From Bacillus sp. DNRA2 (GTDB lineage: Bacteria; Bacillota; Bacilli; Bacillales; Cytobacillaceae), in assembly GCF_012843265.1 (NCBI RefSeq), contig NZ_JABAIT010000007.1:62001-126000 (forward strand): a stretch of 64,000 bases of DNA, given 5' to 3'. Shown here in pieces: positions 9,728-18,867 of the stretch. Under the pieces are notes generated by a model. The model saw only the letters and a list, made by a program, of their open reading frames with translations, was not told the DNA's origin and searched no databases. Every line of letters begins with the position of its first letter. Position 1 is the first letter of the stretch. The position numbers were made by a program, and so were the translations under genes.

Positions 9728-11162
9728 TGAAATTGAAAGCTATTTTAAAGAAAAAATTGGACTTGGGACAAGTTTCGATCTTGGTGTGCGTAAAATTAAG
9801 CTCGTACGAAAGAATGTTCATTTATATTATGTAAATGGTTTATGCGATACGAACTTTATTATCGAAATCATGGAGCAGCTTCTCCGAATAAATGAACAAG
9901 AAAAATTATCCACTAATCTCTTTCAAATGGTCGAAAATCAGCTCGTCCACCAATCAGTTAAGCCGGTAGAATCCTTAGATGAAATGGTTGATCAAGTATT
10001 ATCTGGGCTCATGGCTGTTTTGGTCGAAGGTGAAGTGCAAGCACTCGTCGTCGATGTTCGCAGCTATCCTGGAAGGTCACCACAGGAGCCTGATACAGAG
10101 AAAGTGGTTCGTGGTTCAAGGGACGGTTTCGTTGAAAATATTGTAGTGAATACGGCATTAACTAGACGAAGAATTCGTGACGAAAGACTTCGATTTGAAA
10201 TAATCAAGGTGGGGGAACGGTCAAAAACAGATATTGCGGTCGCTTATATAAAAGATGTTGCAGACGATGATTTAGTTAGTATCATTAAGAAAGAAATTGA
10301 GGCAATCAAAATTGATGGACTTACGATGGCAGATAAAGCGGTGGAGGAATTTTTGCTGAAACAAGGTTACAATCCTTACCCATTAGTAAGATACACGGAG
10401 CGAGCTGACGTGGCTGCAACTCATCTACTTGAGGGACATGTGTTAGTTTATGTAGATACTTCACCTAGTGTGATAATCACGCCGACTACATATTTTCATC
10501 ATTTGCAGCACGCTGAGGAATTTCGCCAATCTCCTGCAGTTGGAACGTTTGTACGTTGGGTTCGCTTTTTGGGAGTGATTATATCACTATTTTTATTACC
10601 GTTATGGTTCTTATTTGTACTTGAGCCCCATTTATTACCTGAAAAGTTAGCTTTTATTGGACCAAATGAACAAACGAATATTCCAGTAGTGGTACAGCTT
10701 TTCCTTGCTGATGTTGGATTGGAATTCTTGAGGTTGGCAGCAATTCATACGCCAACACCACTCTCTACAGCTATGGGTTTGATTGCTGCCGTTTTAATTG
10801 GACAGATAGCCATTGATGTTGGTTTATTTGTTCCAGAGGTCATTTTATATGCGGCATTAGCGACGATTGGGACATTTACCACACCAAGCTATGAATTGAG
10901 TATAGCCAATAAAATTGGAAGATTATTGTTGTTGATTGCAGTTGCACTCTTTCATGCCCCTGGATTTGTGATTGGCACAACAGTCTATCTGCTATTTTTG
11001 GCTGGGATTCACTCCTTGAATACGCCATATTTGTGGCCGTTTCTTCCGTTTAATCCCAAAGCAGCGATGCAGATTATTGTTCGGACTAGTGTACCCGGGG
11101 ATAAAATTCGCCCAAGTATTGTACATCCAAAGAACCGCCAAAAGCAGCCTGCTAATTCCTAG
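9675..11162 (+). CDS. spoVAF: Stage V sporulation protein SpoVAF (GerA-A type)
   Basis: 495 residues from ATG 9675 (AAAGGAG 8 bases upstream; a GTG at 9666 lies in the ribosome site). It belongs to the GerA spore-germinant-receptor A-subunit family: a long soluble N-terminal half to about residue 285, then four or five membrane segments. The conserved [20 protein letters not shown] segment marks the family. In B. subtilis SpoVAF is a non-essential part of the spoVA operon that contributes to germination. It is the last gene here; a hairpin lies before lysA. Confidence 0.93.
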   Translation: MAIDLKKKKKHPIPESLDEIESYFKEKIGLGTSFDLGVRKIKLVRKNVHLYYVNGLCDTNFIIEIMEQLLRINEQEKLSTNLFQMVENQLVHQSVKPVESLDEMVDQVLSGLMAVLVEGEVQALVVDVRSYPGRSPQEPDTEKVVRGSRDGFVENIVVNTALTRRRIRDERLRFEIIKVGERSKTDIAVAYIKDVADDDLVSIIKKEIEAIKIDGLTMADKAVEEFLLKQGYNPYPLVRYTERADVAATHLLEGHVLVYVDTSPSVIITPTTYFHHLQHAEEFRQSPAVGTFVRWVRFLGVIISLFLLPLWFLFVLEPHLLPEKLAFIGPNEQTNIPVVVQLFLADVGLEFLRLAAIHTPTPLSTAMGLIAAVLIGQIAIDVGLFVPEVILYAALATIGTFTTPSYELSIANKIGRLLLLIAVALFHAPGFVIGTTVYLLFLAGIHSLNTPYLWPFLPFNPKAAMQIIVRTSVPGDKIRPSIVHPKNRQKQPANS

Positions 11163-11222
11163 GAAAAAAGATTTACAGATGACTGATAATTGTGATAAAG
11201 TGGGTTTAATTAAATTGAAGGA

Positions 11223-11256
11223 AAATAGACAGTGTCGTAAGCGGAACTGTCTATTT
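11223..11256 (+). terminator. Hairpin between spoVAF and lysA
   Basis: Perfect 11-bp inverted repeat (11223-11233 with 11246-11256) with a 12-base loop. No real T-run follows, so it may be a weak terminator or an RNA-stabilising hairpin at the end of spoVA. Confidence 0.45.
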
Positions 11257-11284
11257 GCTTATAGCTTGTTTTGGAGGGAAAAGG

Positions 11285-12604
11285 ATGTACTTTCATGGAA
11301 CAACCAAAGTCAATAGCAAAGGGCATTTGGAAATAGGCGGAGTTGATACGACCGAGTTAGCACAGACTTTCGGAACGCCATTATATGTTTATGATGTGGC
11401 ATTAATTCGCAATCGGGCCCGCGGCTTTAAAAAGACATTTGATAACCTTAATGTGCCAGCGCAAGTAGCATATGCAAGTAAGGCCTTTTCCACAGTGGCG
11501 ATGGTGCAGTTGGCAAAGGAAGAAGGGTTATCTCTTGATGTTGTGTCAGGAGGAGAATTGTACACTGCGCTTTGTGCGGAATTCCCTGCTGAAAAGATTC
11601 ATTTTCATGGTAACAACAAAAGCGTTGAGGAAATAAACATGGCACTTGATGCTCAAATTGGTTGTTTTGTTGTGGATAATTTCTATGAATTAGATTTACT
11701 AGCCGAAATTTGTGCACAAAGAAATATGAAGGCAAATATCTTGATCCGAGTTACGCCTGGTATCGAAGCTCATACCCATGATTATATTTTAACCGGACAA
11801 GAGGATTCCAAATTCGGTTTTGATTTGCAAAATGGGCAGGCGGAAACTGCGCTAACCATTGGGATGAAATCTGAATGGCTTGAGGTATTAGGGATTCATT
11901 GCCATATTGGCTCACAAATTTTCGAAACGACAGGGTTTATTTTAGCAGCCCAAAAGATCTTTGAAAAATTAGCGCAATGGCGAGACACCCATCAGTACAT
12001 TCCTCAAGTATTGAATCTTGGCGGAGGATTTGGTATCCGCTATACAAATGAAGACGAGCCGCTTGAGCCTCATCAATATGTAGAGAAAATCATTGCTGAG
12101 GTTAAAGCCCAAGCTGAAAACTACAAAATGGAAATGCCGGAAATTTGGATCGAACCAGGACGTTCATTAGTTGGAGATGCAGGTACAACACTTTATAAAG
12201 TGGGTTCCCGTAAAGAAGTTCCGAATGTGAGAAATTATTTGGCTGTTGATGGTGGAATGAGTGATAATATTCGTCCTTCATTGTATCAAGCTAAGTATGA
12301 AGCTGTATTAGCCAATCGTCCTTTGGATAAGATAGAAGAAACGGTTAGTATTGCCGGGAAATGCTGTGAATCTGGGGATATGCTGATTTGGGATCTACCC
12401 CTACCTAAGACTACTGATCAAGATTTACTCGCTGTTTTTTGCACGGGTGCTTACGGGTATTCAATGGCTAATAACTATAATCGAATCCCCCGTCCACCAG
12501 TTATTTTCGTGGAAAATGCTGAAGCAACTTTAGTCGTAAAACGTGAGACCTATCAAGATTTAGTAAAACTAGATTTACCCATTAAAGCAAAATTGAAAAT
12601 ATAA
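11285..12604 (+). CDS. lysA: Diaminopimelate decarboxylase
   Basis: A 439-residue fold-III PLP enzyme making L-lysine from meso-diaminopimelate, the same length as B. subtilis LysA. PLP-binding Lys66 lies in VAYASKAFS, with HCHIGSQI, the glycine loop LGGGFG, EPGRSLVG and the catalytic CCESGD motif. The start is ATG 11285 after TTGGAGGG. It follows spoVAF as in B. subtilis. The stop codon lies inside the first copy of a 23-bp tandem repeat, and kimA rather than ppiB is the next gene. Confidence 0.97.
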   Translation: MYFHGTTKVNSKGHLEIGGVDTTELAQTFGTPLYVYDVALIRNRARGFKKTFDNLNVPAQVAYASKAFSTVAMVQLAKEEGLSLDVVSGGELYTALCAEFPAEKIHFHGNNKSVEEINMALDAQIGCFVVDNFYELDLLAEICAQRNMKANILIRVTPGIEAHTHDYILTGQEDSKFGFDLQNGQAETALTIGMKSEWLEVLGIHCHIGSQIFETTGFILAAQKIFEKLAQWRDTHQYIPQVLNLGGGFGIRYTNEDEPLEPHQYVEKIIAEVKAQAENYKMEMPEIWIEPGRSLVGDAGTTLYKVGSRKEVPNVRNYLAVDGGMSDNIRPSLYQAKYEAVLANRPLDKIEETVSIAGKCCESGDMLIWDLPLPKTTDQDLLAVFCTGAYGYSMANNYNRIPRPPVIFVENAEATLVVKRETYQDLVKLDLPIKAKLKI

Positions 12605-12642
12605 TAATTTAATGAAAACAAATATAATAATTTAATGAAAAC
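12597..12642 (+). repeat. Perfect 23-bp tandem duplication across the lysA stop
   Basis: Bases 12597-12619 are repeated exactly at 12620-12642 with no spacer. The first copy contains the lysA TAA stop. The unit is AT-rich (AAATATAATAATTTAATG...). It looks like a recent slippage duplication; the protein is not changed. Confidence 0.95.
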
Positions 12643-12647
12643 TACTC

Positions 12648-12676
12648 TTTACAAAACAAATGTACGGGAGTATGAT
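12648..12676 (+). promoter_or_regulatory. Sigma-A promoter of the kimA riboswitch transcript
   Basis: TTTACA (12648-12653), 17 bases, TATGAT (12671-12676). Each hexamer matches the consensus in five of six positions. The start would be near 12683, just before the riboswitch. Confidence 0.78.
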
Positions 12677-12689
12677 AATCATCAGTTTC

Positions 12690-12924
12690 ATATTCTTAAA
12701 TCGCTTAATCCTTATTGGAGCGGGGGAACCAATCGGTAAACTTCAACAGTTTACTTGGGGTGAATCCACGAAAATCGCTTTCGCTTTTTGTGGTAGGGCT
12801 ACTCAAATGGCCCGAATCCGACAGCTAACCTCGTCAGCGTTATGTGAGAGGAAGGTGACGCTGATGCGACATGATTTAACAATGTCCACAGGGGGATGCT
12901 TTATGCCTCTGTGGGCATTTTTTG
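12690..12924 (+). promoter_or_regulatory. ydaO-type cyclic di-AMP riboswitch with terminator
   Basis: The aptamer covers about 12696-12879 and is closed by a 7-bp P1 stem (TTAAATC 12696-12702 with GATTTAA 12873-12879). The conserved ydaO core is present: CGGGGGAACCAA near 12721, TTGGGGTGAATCC near 12755, and CCCGAATCCGACAGCTAACC near 12811. A peripheral stem pairs TCAGCG with CGCTGA. The terminator stem (12882-12894 with 12906-12918) and a T-run follow directly. The family switches genes off when c-di-AMP is high; the downstream gene is the potassium importer kimA, whose product would raise K+ and, with it, c-di-AMP. Confidence 0.95.
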
Positions 12925-12983
12925 TTTAAACGGTCTACAAATTTATTTATATAACAAATTAATTTGTGTATGGTGGTTGGAGT

Positions 12984-14807
12984 ATGTATACATCGATAAA
13001 AAAATTATTAATTGGTCGCCCGTTAAAATCTAATGAGCTTGGTCATCAAAAGCTAAATAAACTAAAGGCGTTGGCGATTCTTTCTTCCGATGCTTTATCA
13101 TCGGTTGCATATGGGACAGAACAAATATTACTGGTACTTGTAACTGTAAGTATGGTTGCCTTTTGGTATACTTTACCAATTGCTATCGGAGTTCTATTTT
13201 TATTAACAGCACTCATTTTATCTTATCGACAAATCATTTTTTCATATCCTCATGGTGGAGGAGCCTATGTAGTTTCTAAAGAGAATCTGGGTGAAAATGC
13301 CGGATTAATTGCAGGTGGCTCTTTACTAGTGGATTATATTTTAACAGTCGCGGTTAGTGTATCTGCAGGAACTGATGCTATTACATCTGCTTTTCCAACC
13401 CTTCATGGTCACACGGTTATCATTGCGGTTATTCTTGTGATGCTGATTACTGTTCTGAATTTGAGAGGGCTAACGGAGTCAGCGTCCGTGCTATCCTATC
13501 CTGTATATTTATTTGTATTTGCTCTATTAATTTTAATCGGTGTTGGCTGTTATAAGATTGCGACGGGTCAAGTTTCTCCCGATTTGCATCCGGCAATTGG
13601 GACACCTGTTGCGGGAATATCATTATTTTTATTATTACGGGCTTTTGCATCAGGGTGTTCAGCATTAACGGGTGTTGAAGCTATTTCAAATGCAATTCCA
13701 AATTTTAAAGACCCTGCTCCAAATAATGCTGCAAAGACTTTATTATTAATGGGATCATTATTGGCAGTGTTATTTTCGGGGATTACGTTTTTAGCTTATT
13801 ATTACGGGATTTCTCCTTCACACACTGAAACAGTTGTATCACAAATTGCTGCGCAAACGTTTGGCCGAAATGGCTTGTATTATTTTATACAGGCAACAAC
13901 AGCTCTCATTCTTGTCTTAGCTGCTAATACAGGCTACTCGGCATTTCCGATGCTTTCTTTTAGTTTAGCAAAGGATAAGTATATGCCTCGAATGTTTACC
14001 ATTCGCGGTGATCGGCTTGGCTATTCAAATGGAATCATCGCCTTATCTGTCGGTTCAATTATATTAATCATTGCTTTTAATGGGCAAACTGAGCAGCTCA
14101 TTCCACTTTATGCTGTCGGCGTGTTTATCCCTTTTACACTTTCGCAAACTGGAATGCTCCTTAAGTGGTTACGGGAGAAGCCAAAAGGCTGGCTCTCGAG
14201 GTTTATCATTAATCTAACTGGTGCATTGATTAGCTTTACGGTTATGATGATTTTTTTCATTACCAAGTTCGGTCAAGTGTGGTCAGTGCTCATTTTCTTA
14301 CCTATCATTGTAGTGTGTTTCCATCGTGTTAAAATTCATTATGAAGCGGTGGGAGAACAGTTGAGACTGAAAGAAGACGCTGGAAGTGTTCCAATTAAGG
14401 GAAATGTAATTATTGTTCCTGTCGCAGGCATTACACAGGTTGTTGAAAACTCAATTAGTTATGCCAAATCGCTAACAGATCAAGTCATTGCTGTATATGT
14501 ATCCTTTGATCGAGACGATGAGAAACAATTTGAGCAAAAATGGAAGAGCTGGCAACCTAATGTAAGACTTGTAACACTACATTCACATTATCGGAGTATT
14601 ATTAATCCGTTGACAAAATTTATCGATACAGTGGAACATAAGGCAAATGAATCAAATTATTGGGTTACTGTATTAATTCCGCAGTTTATTCCCAAGAAAA
14701 GCTGGCACAATATTTTACACAATCAATCAAGTATACTAATACGTGCCTATTTGCTATACAAAAGAAAAGTAGTTGTGGCCACCGTACCGTTTCATTTTAA
14801 GAAATAA
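12984..14807 (+). CDS. kimA: High-affinity potassium transporter KimA
   Basis: 607 residues from ATG 12984, the length of B. subtilis KimA (formerly YdaO). It is an APC-superfamily carrier: an N-terminal tag KKLLIGRPLKS, then about twelve membrane segments with the ASGCSALTGVEAISNAIPNF and LAANTGYSAFPMLS signatures, and a soluble C-terminal domain from about residue 465. It imports K+ with protons. The upstream GTG 12966 is less likely. A c-di-AMP riboswitch controls it, and in B. subtilis the protein is also inhibited by c-di-AMP. It is unusual in lying between lysA and ribT. Confidence 0.93.
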   Translation: MYTSIKKLLIGRPLKSNELGHQKLNKLKALAILSSDALSSVAYGTEQILLVLVTVSMVAFWYTLPIAIGVLFLLTALILSYRQIIFSYPHGGGAYVVSKENLGENAGLIAGGSLLVDYILTVAVSVSAGTDAITSAFPTLHGHTVIIAVILVMLITVLNLRGLTESASVLSYPVYLFVFALLILIGVGCYKIATGQVSPDLHPAIGTPVAGISLFLLLRAFASGCSALTGVEAISNAIPNFKDPAPNNAAKTLLLMGSLLAVLFSGITFLAYYYGISPSHTETVVSQIAAQTFGRNGLYYFIQATTALILVLAANTGYSAFPMLSFSLAKDKYMPRMFTIRGDRLGYSNGIIALSVGSIILIIAFNGQTEQLIPLYAVGVFIPFTLSQTGMLLKWLREKPKGWLSRFIINLTGALISFTVMMIFFITKFGQVWSVLIFLPIIVVCFHRVKIHYEAVGEQLRLKEDAGSVPIKGNVIIVPVAGITQVVENSISYAKSLTDQVIAVYVSFDRDDEKQFEQKWKSWQPNVRLVTLHSHYRSIINPLTKFIDTVEHKANESNYWVTVLIPQFIPKKSWHNILHNQSSILIRAYLLYKRKVVVATVPFHFKK

Positions 14808-14885
14808 TAGTGTAAAATAAGGTTTATTAAATTTTCATTGAAGAAAATCTTTGAATTATGTATGATGAAAACAATGATGTTCGTT

Positions 14886-14915
14886 TGCAACAAAAAGAAA
14901 CGTGTACATATAATG
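14886..14915 (+). promoter_or_regulatory. Candidate sigma-A promoter upstream of ribT
   Basis: TTGCAA (14886-14891), 18 bases, TATAAT (14910-14915). The -10 is perfect and the -35 matches four of six. It would give ribT its own promoter in the absence of the rib operon. Confidence 0.45.
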
Positions 14916-14932
14916 TCATCATAGTGAAATAA

Positions 14933-15906
<974 letters not shown>

Positions 15907-15959
15907 TCTACTCCCTTAAATTAATAAAAACAGTGTAACACATAAGCTTTGTTGATGAA

Positions 15960-15989
15960 AAACGATAAAGCCCAGCTACAAAGCTGGGC
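15960..15989 (-). terminator. Terminator after the YjcZ-type gene (minus strand)
   Basis: Perfect 8-bp GC-rich stem (15970-15977 with 15982-15989), loop ACAA; read on the minus strand it is followed by TTTATCGTTTTT. It separates the micro-gene from ypuF. Confidence 0.7.
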
Positions 15990-16025
15990 ATTGTGAGTTA
16001 CAGTTTCAATTAACGGCTCTTTTAC

Positions 16026-16115
16026 TTAGAACCAAGAAGCACCTACGATAATTAATAAAATGAACAAGACAACAATTAAGGCAAAGCCACCGCCGTGACG
16101 ATATCCATCTGACAT
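16026..16115 (-). CDS. YjcZ-family sporulation micro-protein
   Basis: A 29-residue protein: a short polar head (MSDGYRHGGG), a hydrophobic stretch of aliphatic residues (FALIVVLFILLIIVG) and the end ASWF. This is the pattern of the YjcZ family of tiny sporulation membrane proteins. GAGGAGG lies 7 bases before ATG 16115; an ATG at 16121 would add two residues but sits almost on the ribosome site. A terminator follows. It has no close partner: ypuF lies downstream on the same strand and scpA diverges. Function unknown; a membrane location is inferred. Confidence 0.85.
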   Translation of the reverse strand: MSDGYRHGGGFALIVVLFILLIIVGASWF

Positions 16116-16232
16116 ATCCATTCCTCCTCTTAAAGATGTAACGTATTACAGTGCATCATATGTAAGAAAAGAGAAGTGGTTTGGGCGATTGTCATAGTTT
16201 TGTTAACAAAAATCTACACGTTGAAAATTGTA

Positions 16233-16261
16233 TTGGATTAAAATCCTTCATCTACTATACT
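16233..16261 (+). promoter_or_regulatory. Candidate sigma-A promoter of scpA
   Basis: TTGGAT (16233-16238), 17 bases, TATACT (16256-16261), about 60 bases before the scpA start. The remaining 16122-16320 holds no other gene that I can see. Confidence 0.55.
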
Positions 16262-16320
16262 AGAAATAGTGTTTTCATGAATATGGTAAAACTTATCTGA
16301 ATGAAATTTTGGTGATTAGC

Positions 16321-17067
16321 ATGCAGTATAATGTAAAGATTGATGCCTTCGAAGGACCGCTGGACCTCCTCTTACATCTTATTAATACATTGGAAATTGA
16401 TATATACGACATCCCTGTCGCAAAAATTACAGAACAATATTTACTGTATATTCATACGATGAATGAGCTACAACTTGATGTGGCCAGTGAATTTTTAGTA
16501 ATGGCCGCGACCTTGTTGGCAATTAAAAGTAAGATGCTTCTGCCGAAGTATGAAGAAGAACATGATGAGGAAGGCTTTGATATTGAATTGGAGCAGGATC
16601 CACGTGAAGAACTGGTTGAACGGCTCATAGAATACCGCAAATATAAGGAAGCTGCTCAGGATTTAAAATCGCTAGAGGAAGAGCGAAGCATGATTTATAC
16701 GAAAGCACCAAGTGACCTTTCTGAGCTAGCAGGAACGATTAAACAAGAAACAAGAGAACTGAATGTCACCTTATACGATATGCTGGGCGCATTTCAAAAG
16801 CTATTAAGACGGAAAAAACTACAGAAGCCATTGCCAACGAAGATTACCAAGCAGGAAATTCCGATTCAAACAAGGATGAAAGAAATCCTTGTAGAGCTTA
16901 AAACTGTACCGGGCAGGAAAAACTTCTTTGAATTATTTCCTTACCCAGAACGTGGGCATATTGTTGTAACCTTCTTGGCTATATTAGAATTAATGAAAAG
17001 AAAAGAAATTCACGTGGAGCAGGAGGAAAATTTTGCTGATATTTTCGTCTCCGCTGTGAAGGAGTGA
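16321..17067 (+). CDS. scpA: Segregation and condensation protein ScpA
   Basis: A 248-residue kleisin that bridges the SMC heads together with ScpB in the condensin complex, compacting and separating chromosome origins. The N-terminal signature [19 protein letters not shown] and the acidic middle ([16 protein letters not shown]) are typical, and the C-terminal winged helix ends near FVSAVKE. ATG 16321 gives the family's start; GGTGAT lies just upstream. The gene ends inside the start region of scpB, showing coupled translation. Confidence 0.95.
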   Translation: MQYNVKIDAFEGPLDLLLHLINTLEIDIYDIPVAKITEQYLLYIHTMNELQLDVASEFLVMAATLLAIKSKMLLPKYEEEHDEEGFDIELEQDPREELVERLIEYRKYKEAAQDLKSLEEERSMIYTKAPSDLSELAGTIKQETRELNVTLYDMLGAFQKLLRRKKLQKPLPTKITKQEIPIQTRMKEILVELKTVPGRKNFFELFPYPERGHIVVTFLAILELMKRKEIHVEQEENFADIFVSAVKE

Positions 17068-17660
17068 TGTGTTTGGAAAAGAATCAACTTAAAGGCATAA
17101 TCGAAAGCTTATTGTTTGCTGCAGGTGATGAAGGCTTAACCGTGAAACAATTGGGAGAAGTCCTGGAAATGTCGGAGCAACGAGCTATCGAATTAATTGA
17201 AGAAATGAAGCAGGATTATCAACAAAATGCGGCAAGAGGCATTTCGATTGTCCAGCTTGCAGGTACGTTTCAATTAGCGACTAAGAAAATAAATGCCGAA
17301 TATTTGAAGAAGCTGGTTGAAGCACCTGGAACCAGTCATCTTTCGCAGGCAGCGCTCGAAACCCTTGCCATTATTGCCTATAAACAACCTATTACTCGTG
17401 TCGAAATTGAAGAAATTCGCGGAGTAAAAACAGAGCGGCCACTGCAAACTCTCGTAGCTAAGGCACTTATTAAGGAAGTTGGTCGAGCTGAAGGTACAGG
17501 ACGGGCCATCCTCTATGGAACAACGAAGGAATTTCTGGATTATTTTGGTCTTCGTACTATTGAAGAGCTTCCGCCACTTCCTGACAAAGTAGATGAGGAA
17601 TATGTACAAGAGGAAGCCGATTTATTCTTTGATAAGTTTCAAGAGGCTCTCGACTCGTAA
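17067..17660 (+). CDS. scpB: Segregation and condensation protein ScpB
   Basis: About 197 residues forming two winged-helix domains that dimerise and bind the ScpA middle region in the SMC complex. Conserved segments are SLLFAAGDEGLT, QAALETLAIIAYKQPITR and IEEIRGVKTE near residues 95-125, then GRAILYGTT. Three starts are possible: GTG 17064, ATG 17067 and TTG 17073; AAGGAG at 17059-17064 is best spaced for TTG 17073. It overlaps the end of scpA. A 9-bp hairpin (17715-17735) follows. Confidence 0.94.
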   Translation: MCLEKNQLKGIIESLLFAAGDEGLTVKQLGEVLEMSEQRAIELIEEMKQDYQQNAARGISIVQLAGTFQLATKKINAEYLKKLVEAPGTSHLSQAALETLAIIAYKQPITRVEIEEIRGVKTERPLQTLVAKALIKEVGRAEGTGRAILYGTTKEFLDYFGLRTIEELPPLPDKVDEEYVQEEADLFFDKFQEALDS

Positions 17661-17714
17661 CTTTTCTGACACATTTTCTGACGGATATGGTAAAATAAAA
17701 TTGTTATTTATATG

Positions 17715-17756
17715 CTCCTAAAATGATTTTAGGAGTATAGCAATGGCGGTTTTTTG
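17715..17756 (+). terminator. Hairpin after scpB, possible terminator
   Basis: Perfect 9-bp stem (17715-17723 with 17727-17735), three-base loop. The T-run comes 15 bases later (17750-17755), so it is a weak terminator at best. Confidence 0.4.
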
Positions 17757-17779
17757 ATTGTCCGAAGGAGGGAGTCATT

Positions 17780-18199
17780 TTGCTTGTAAAACAATGCAAA
17801 GGCTATGAGTTAGAAAAAGAAAAACCTAATACTTCAGAGGATTTTTTTAATCGTAGTGAAGTAGTCTATGTTGATAATGGTGAAGAAAAAATCCTGCATG
17901 TCTTATATGTTCGATATTTTGACGAGGTAATAAGTGAGTTTACCCCTTATACTGATAAAACGCTTTTTCATATTGATACAAAAGAGGTTACCTTCAAGGA
18001 TATTGTTGCCCTTGTTTGTTTAATCAAGAATCCTGCTTTAAGTGACCGTAAGCGTATTTACATAAATAGGCGAGATGATTTCGCTTCCTATTTTGCGGAA
18101 ATTGAGTTTTCAAAATTACCTGAGATTTTCCGTGAGATTGATAAAAATCAGGGGTATGAACTTCGCAATCCATCTGAATTTATTGTTCAACCTCAATAG
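17780..18199 (+). CDS. Conserved hypothetical protein, soluble, 139 residues
   Basis: I do not recognise this family. The reading frame starts at TTG 17780, 8 bases after GGAGGGAG, and codes 139 residues with no signal peptide or membrane segment. It is acidic and rich in Phe, Tyr and Asp/Glu, for example FDEVISEFTPYTD and FHIDTKEVTFKDIVALV. Base composition is like its neighbours. It lies 27 bases upstream of ypuI and probably shares its transcript. In B. subtilis scpB is followed by ypuI directly, so this is an insertion relative to that order. Confidence 0.75.
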   Translation: MLVKQCKGYELEKEKPNTSEDFFNRSEVVYVDNGEEKILHVLYVRYFDEVISEFTPYTDKTLFHIDTKEVTFKDIVALVCLIKNPALSDRKRIYINRRDDFASYFAEIEFSKLPEIFREIDKNQGYELRNPSEFIVQPQ

Positions 18200-18225
18200 A
18201 ACTAAAACAAATGGGGGAAAAATGA

Positions 18226-18714
18226 ATGGGAAATACAATCGTTAAAGCCCAAATCGAAGATGTTAAATACTTTTTAGCAAAATCTAGCGCATTACTTGAA
18301 GAGTTTTTGAATGAAAACACTTTGTCTGGATTATTGGAGAAGCAGCCTGGTAATCAAGAATATTATAAGCTTTTGTTATCGAATATTAGAAAGTTGCTTG
18401 TATACGTTGAAGAAAGTCTTGATTCTTGTAAAGTGATTTTACATAGTGATACTTTCCCTAAAGCAGCTGCTGAAAAAACGCTGTATCGTATTTACCATCA
18501 GATAATTGAGGAATTCTTCTCACCAAAAAATGATGTATGGTTTGAAGATAGTCGATCAGCGTATACTGGAAAAAATTCCATTAAGTTTCGTGAAGCGGCA
18601 CCTGAACAAATCGAGAAGCTCCTTGCTAGCCTTGAAGGCGAGTTCCAAAGAGTGAGGGAAGAGCTTCAATACTATGAAACAGATTACCGAACAAAAATGA
18701 TGCAATCGAAGTAA
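18226..18714 (+). CDS. ypuI: DUF3907 protein YpuI
   Basis: A 162-residue, mostly helical protein of the YpuI/DUF3907 family, following scpB as in B. subtilis. It opens MGNTIVKAQIEDVKYFLAKS and contains a conserved IIEEFFSPKNDVWFEDSRSAYTG-type region at about residues 88-110. No membrane segments. The start has a GGGGGAAAA site. The function is unknown; it may be co-transcribed with the small gene before it. A terminator with a run of seven T follows. Confidence 0.85.
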   Translation: MGNTIVKAQIEDVKYFLAKSSALLEEFLNENTLSGLLEKQPGNQEYYKLLLSNIRKLLVYVEESLDSCKVILHSDTFPKAAAEKTLYRIYHQIIEEFFSPKNDVWFEDSRSAYTGKNSIKFREAAPEQIEKLLASLEGEFQRVREELQYYETDYRTKMMQSK

Positions 18715-18721
18715 ACATAAG

Positions 18722-18749
18722 GGGTGGCCTAGCGGTCGCTCTTTTTTTC
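18722..18749 (+). terminator. Terminator after ypuI
   Basis: 7-bp stem including G-T pairs (18722-18728 with 18735-18741), loop CTAGCG, then seven T. Confidence 0.65.
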
Positions 18750-18867
18750 TTGAGTTCAAAACAAAATTCATCCATTCACTTTTGATAATCCACTAAATCT
18801 ACTAGTCATTTCTCATGCGAACCTTCATAGGTTAGATATGATAAGAAGGAAAATGGGAGGAAATCGA

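Noticed and set aside
12660-12929. Open frame of 89 codons before kimA
   Set aside because: It lies wholly inside the c-di-AMP riboswitch and its terminator; the conserved RNA features explain the sequence.
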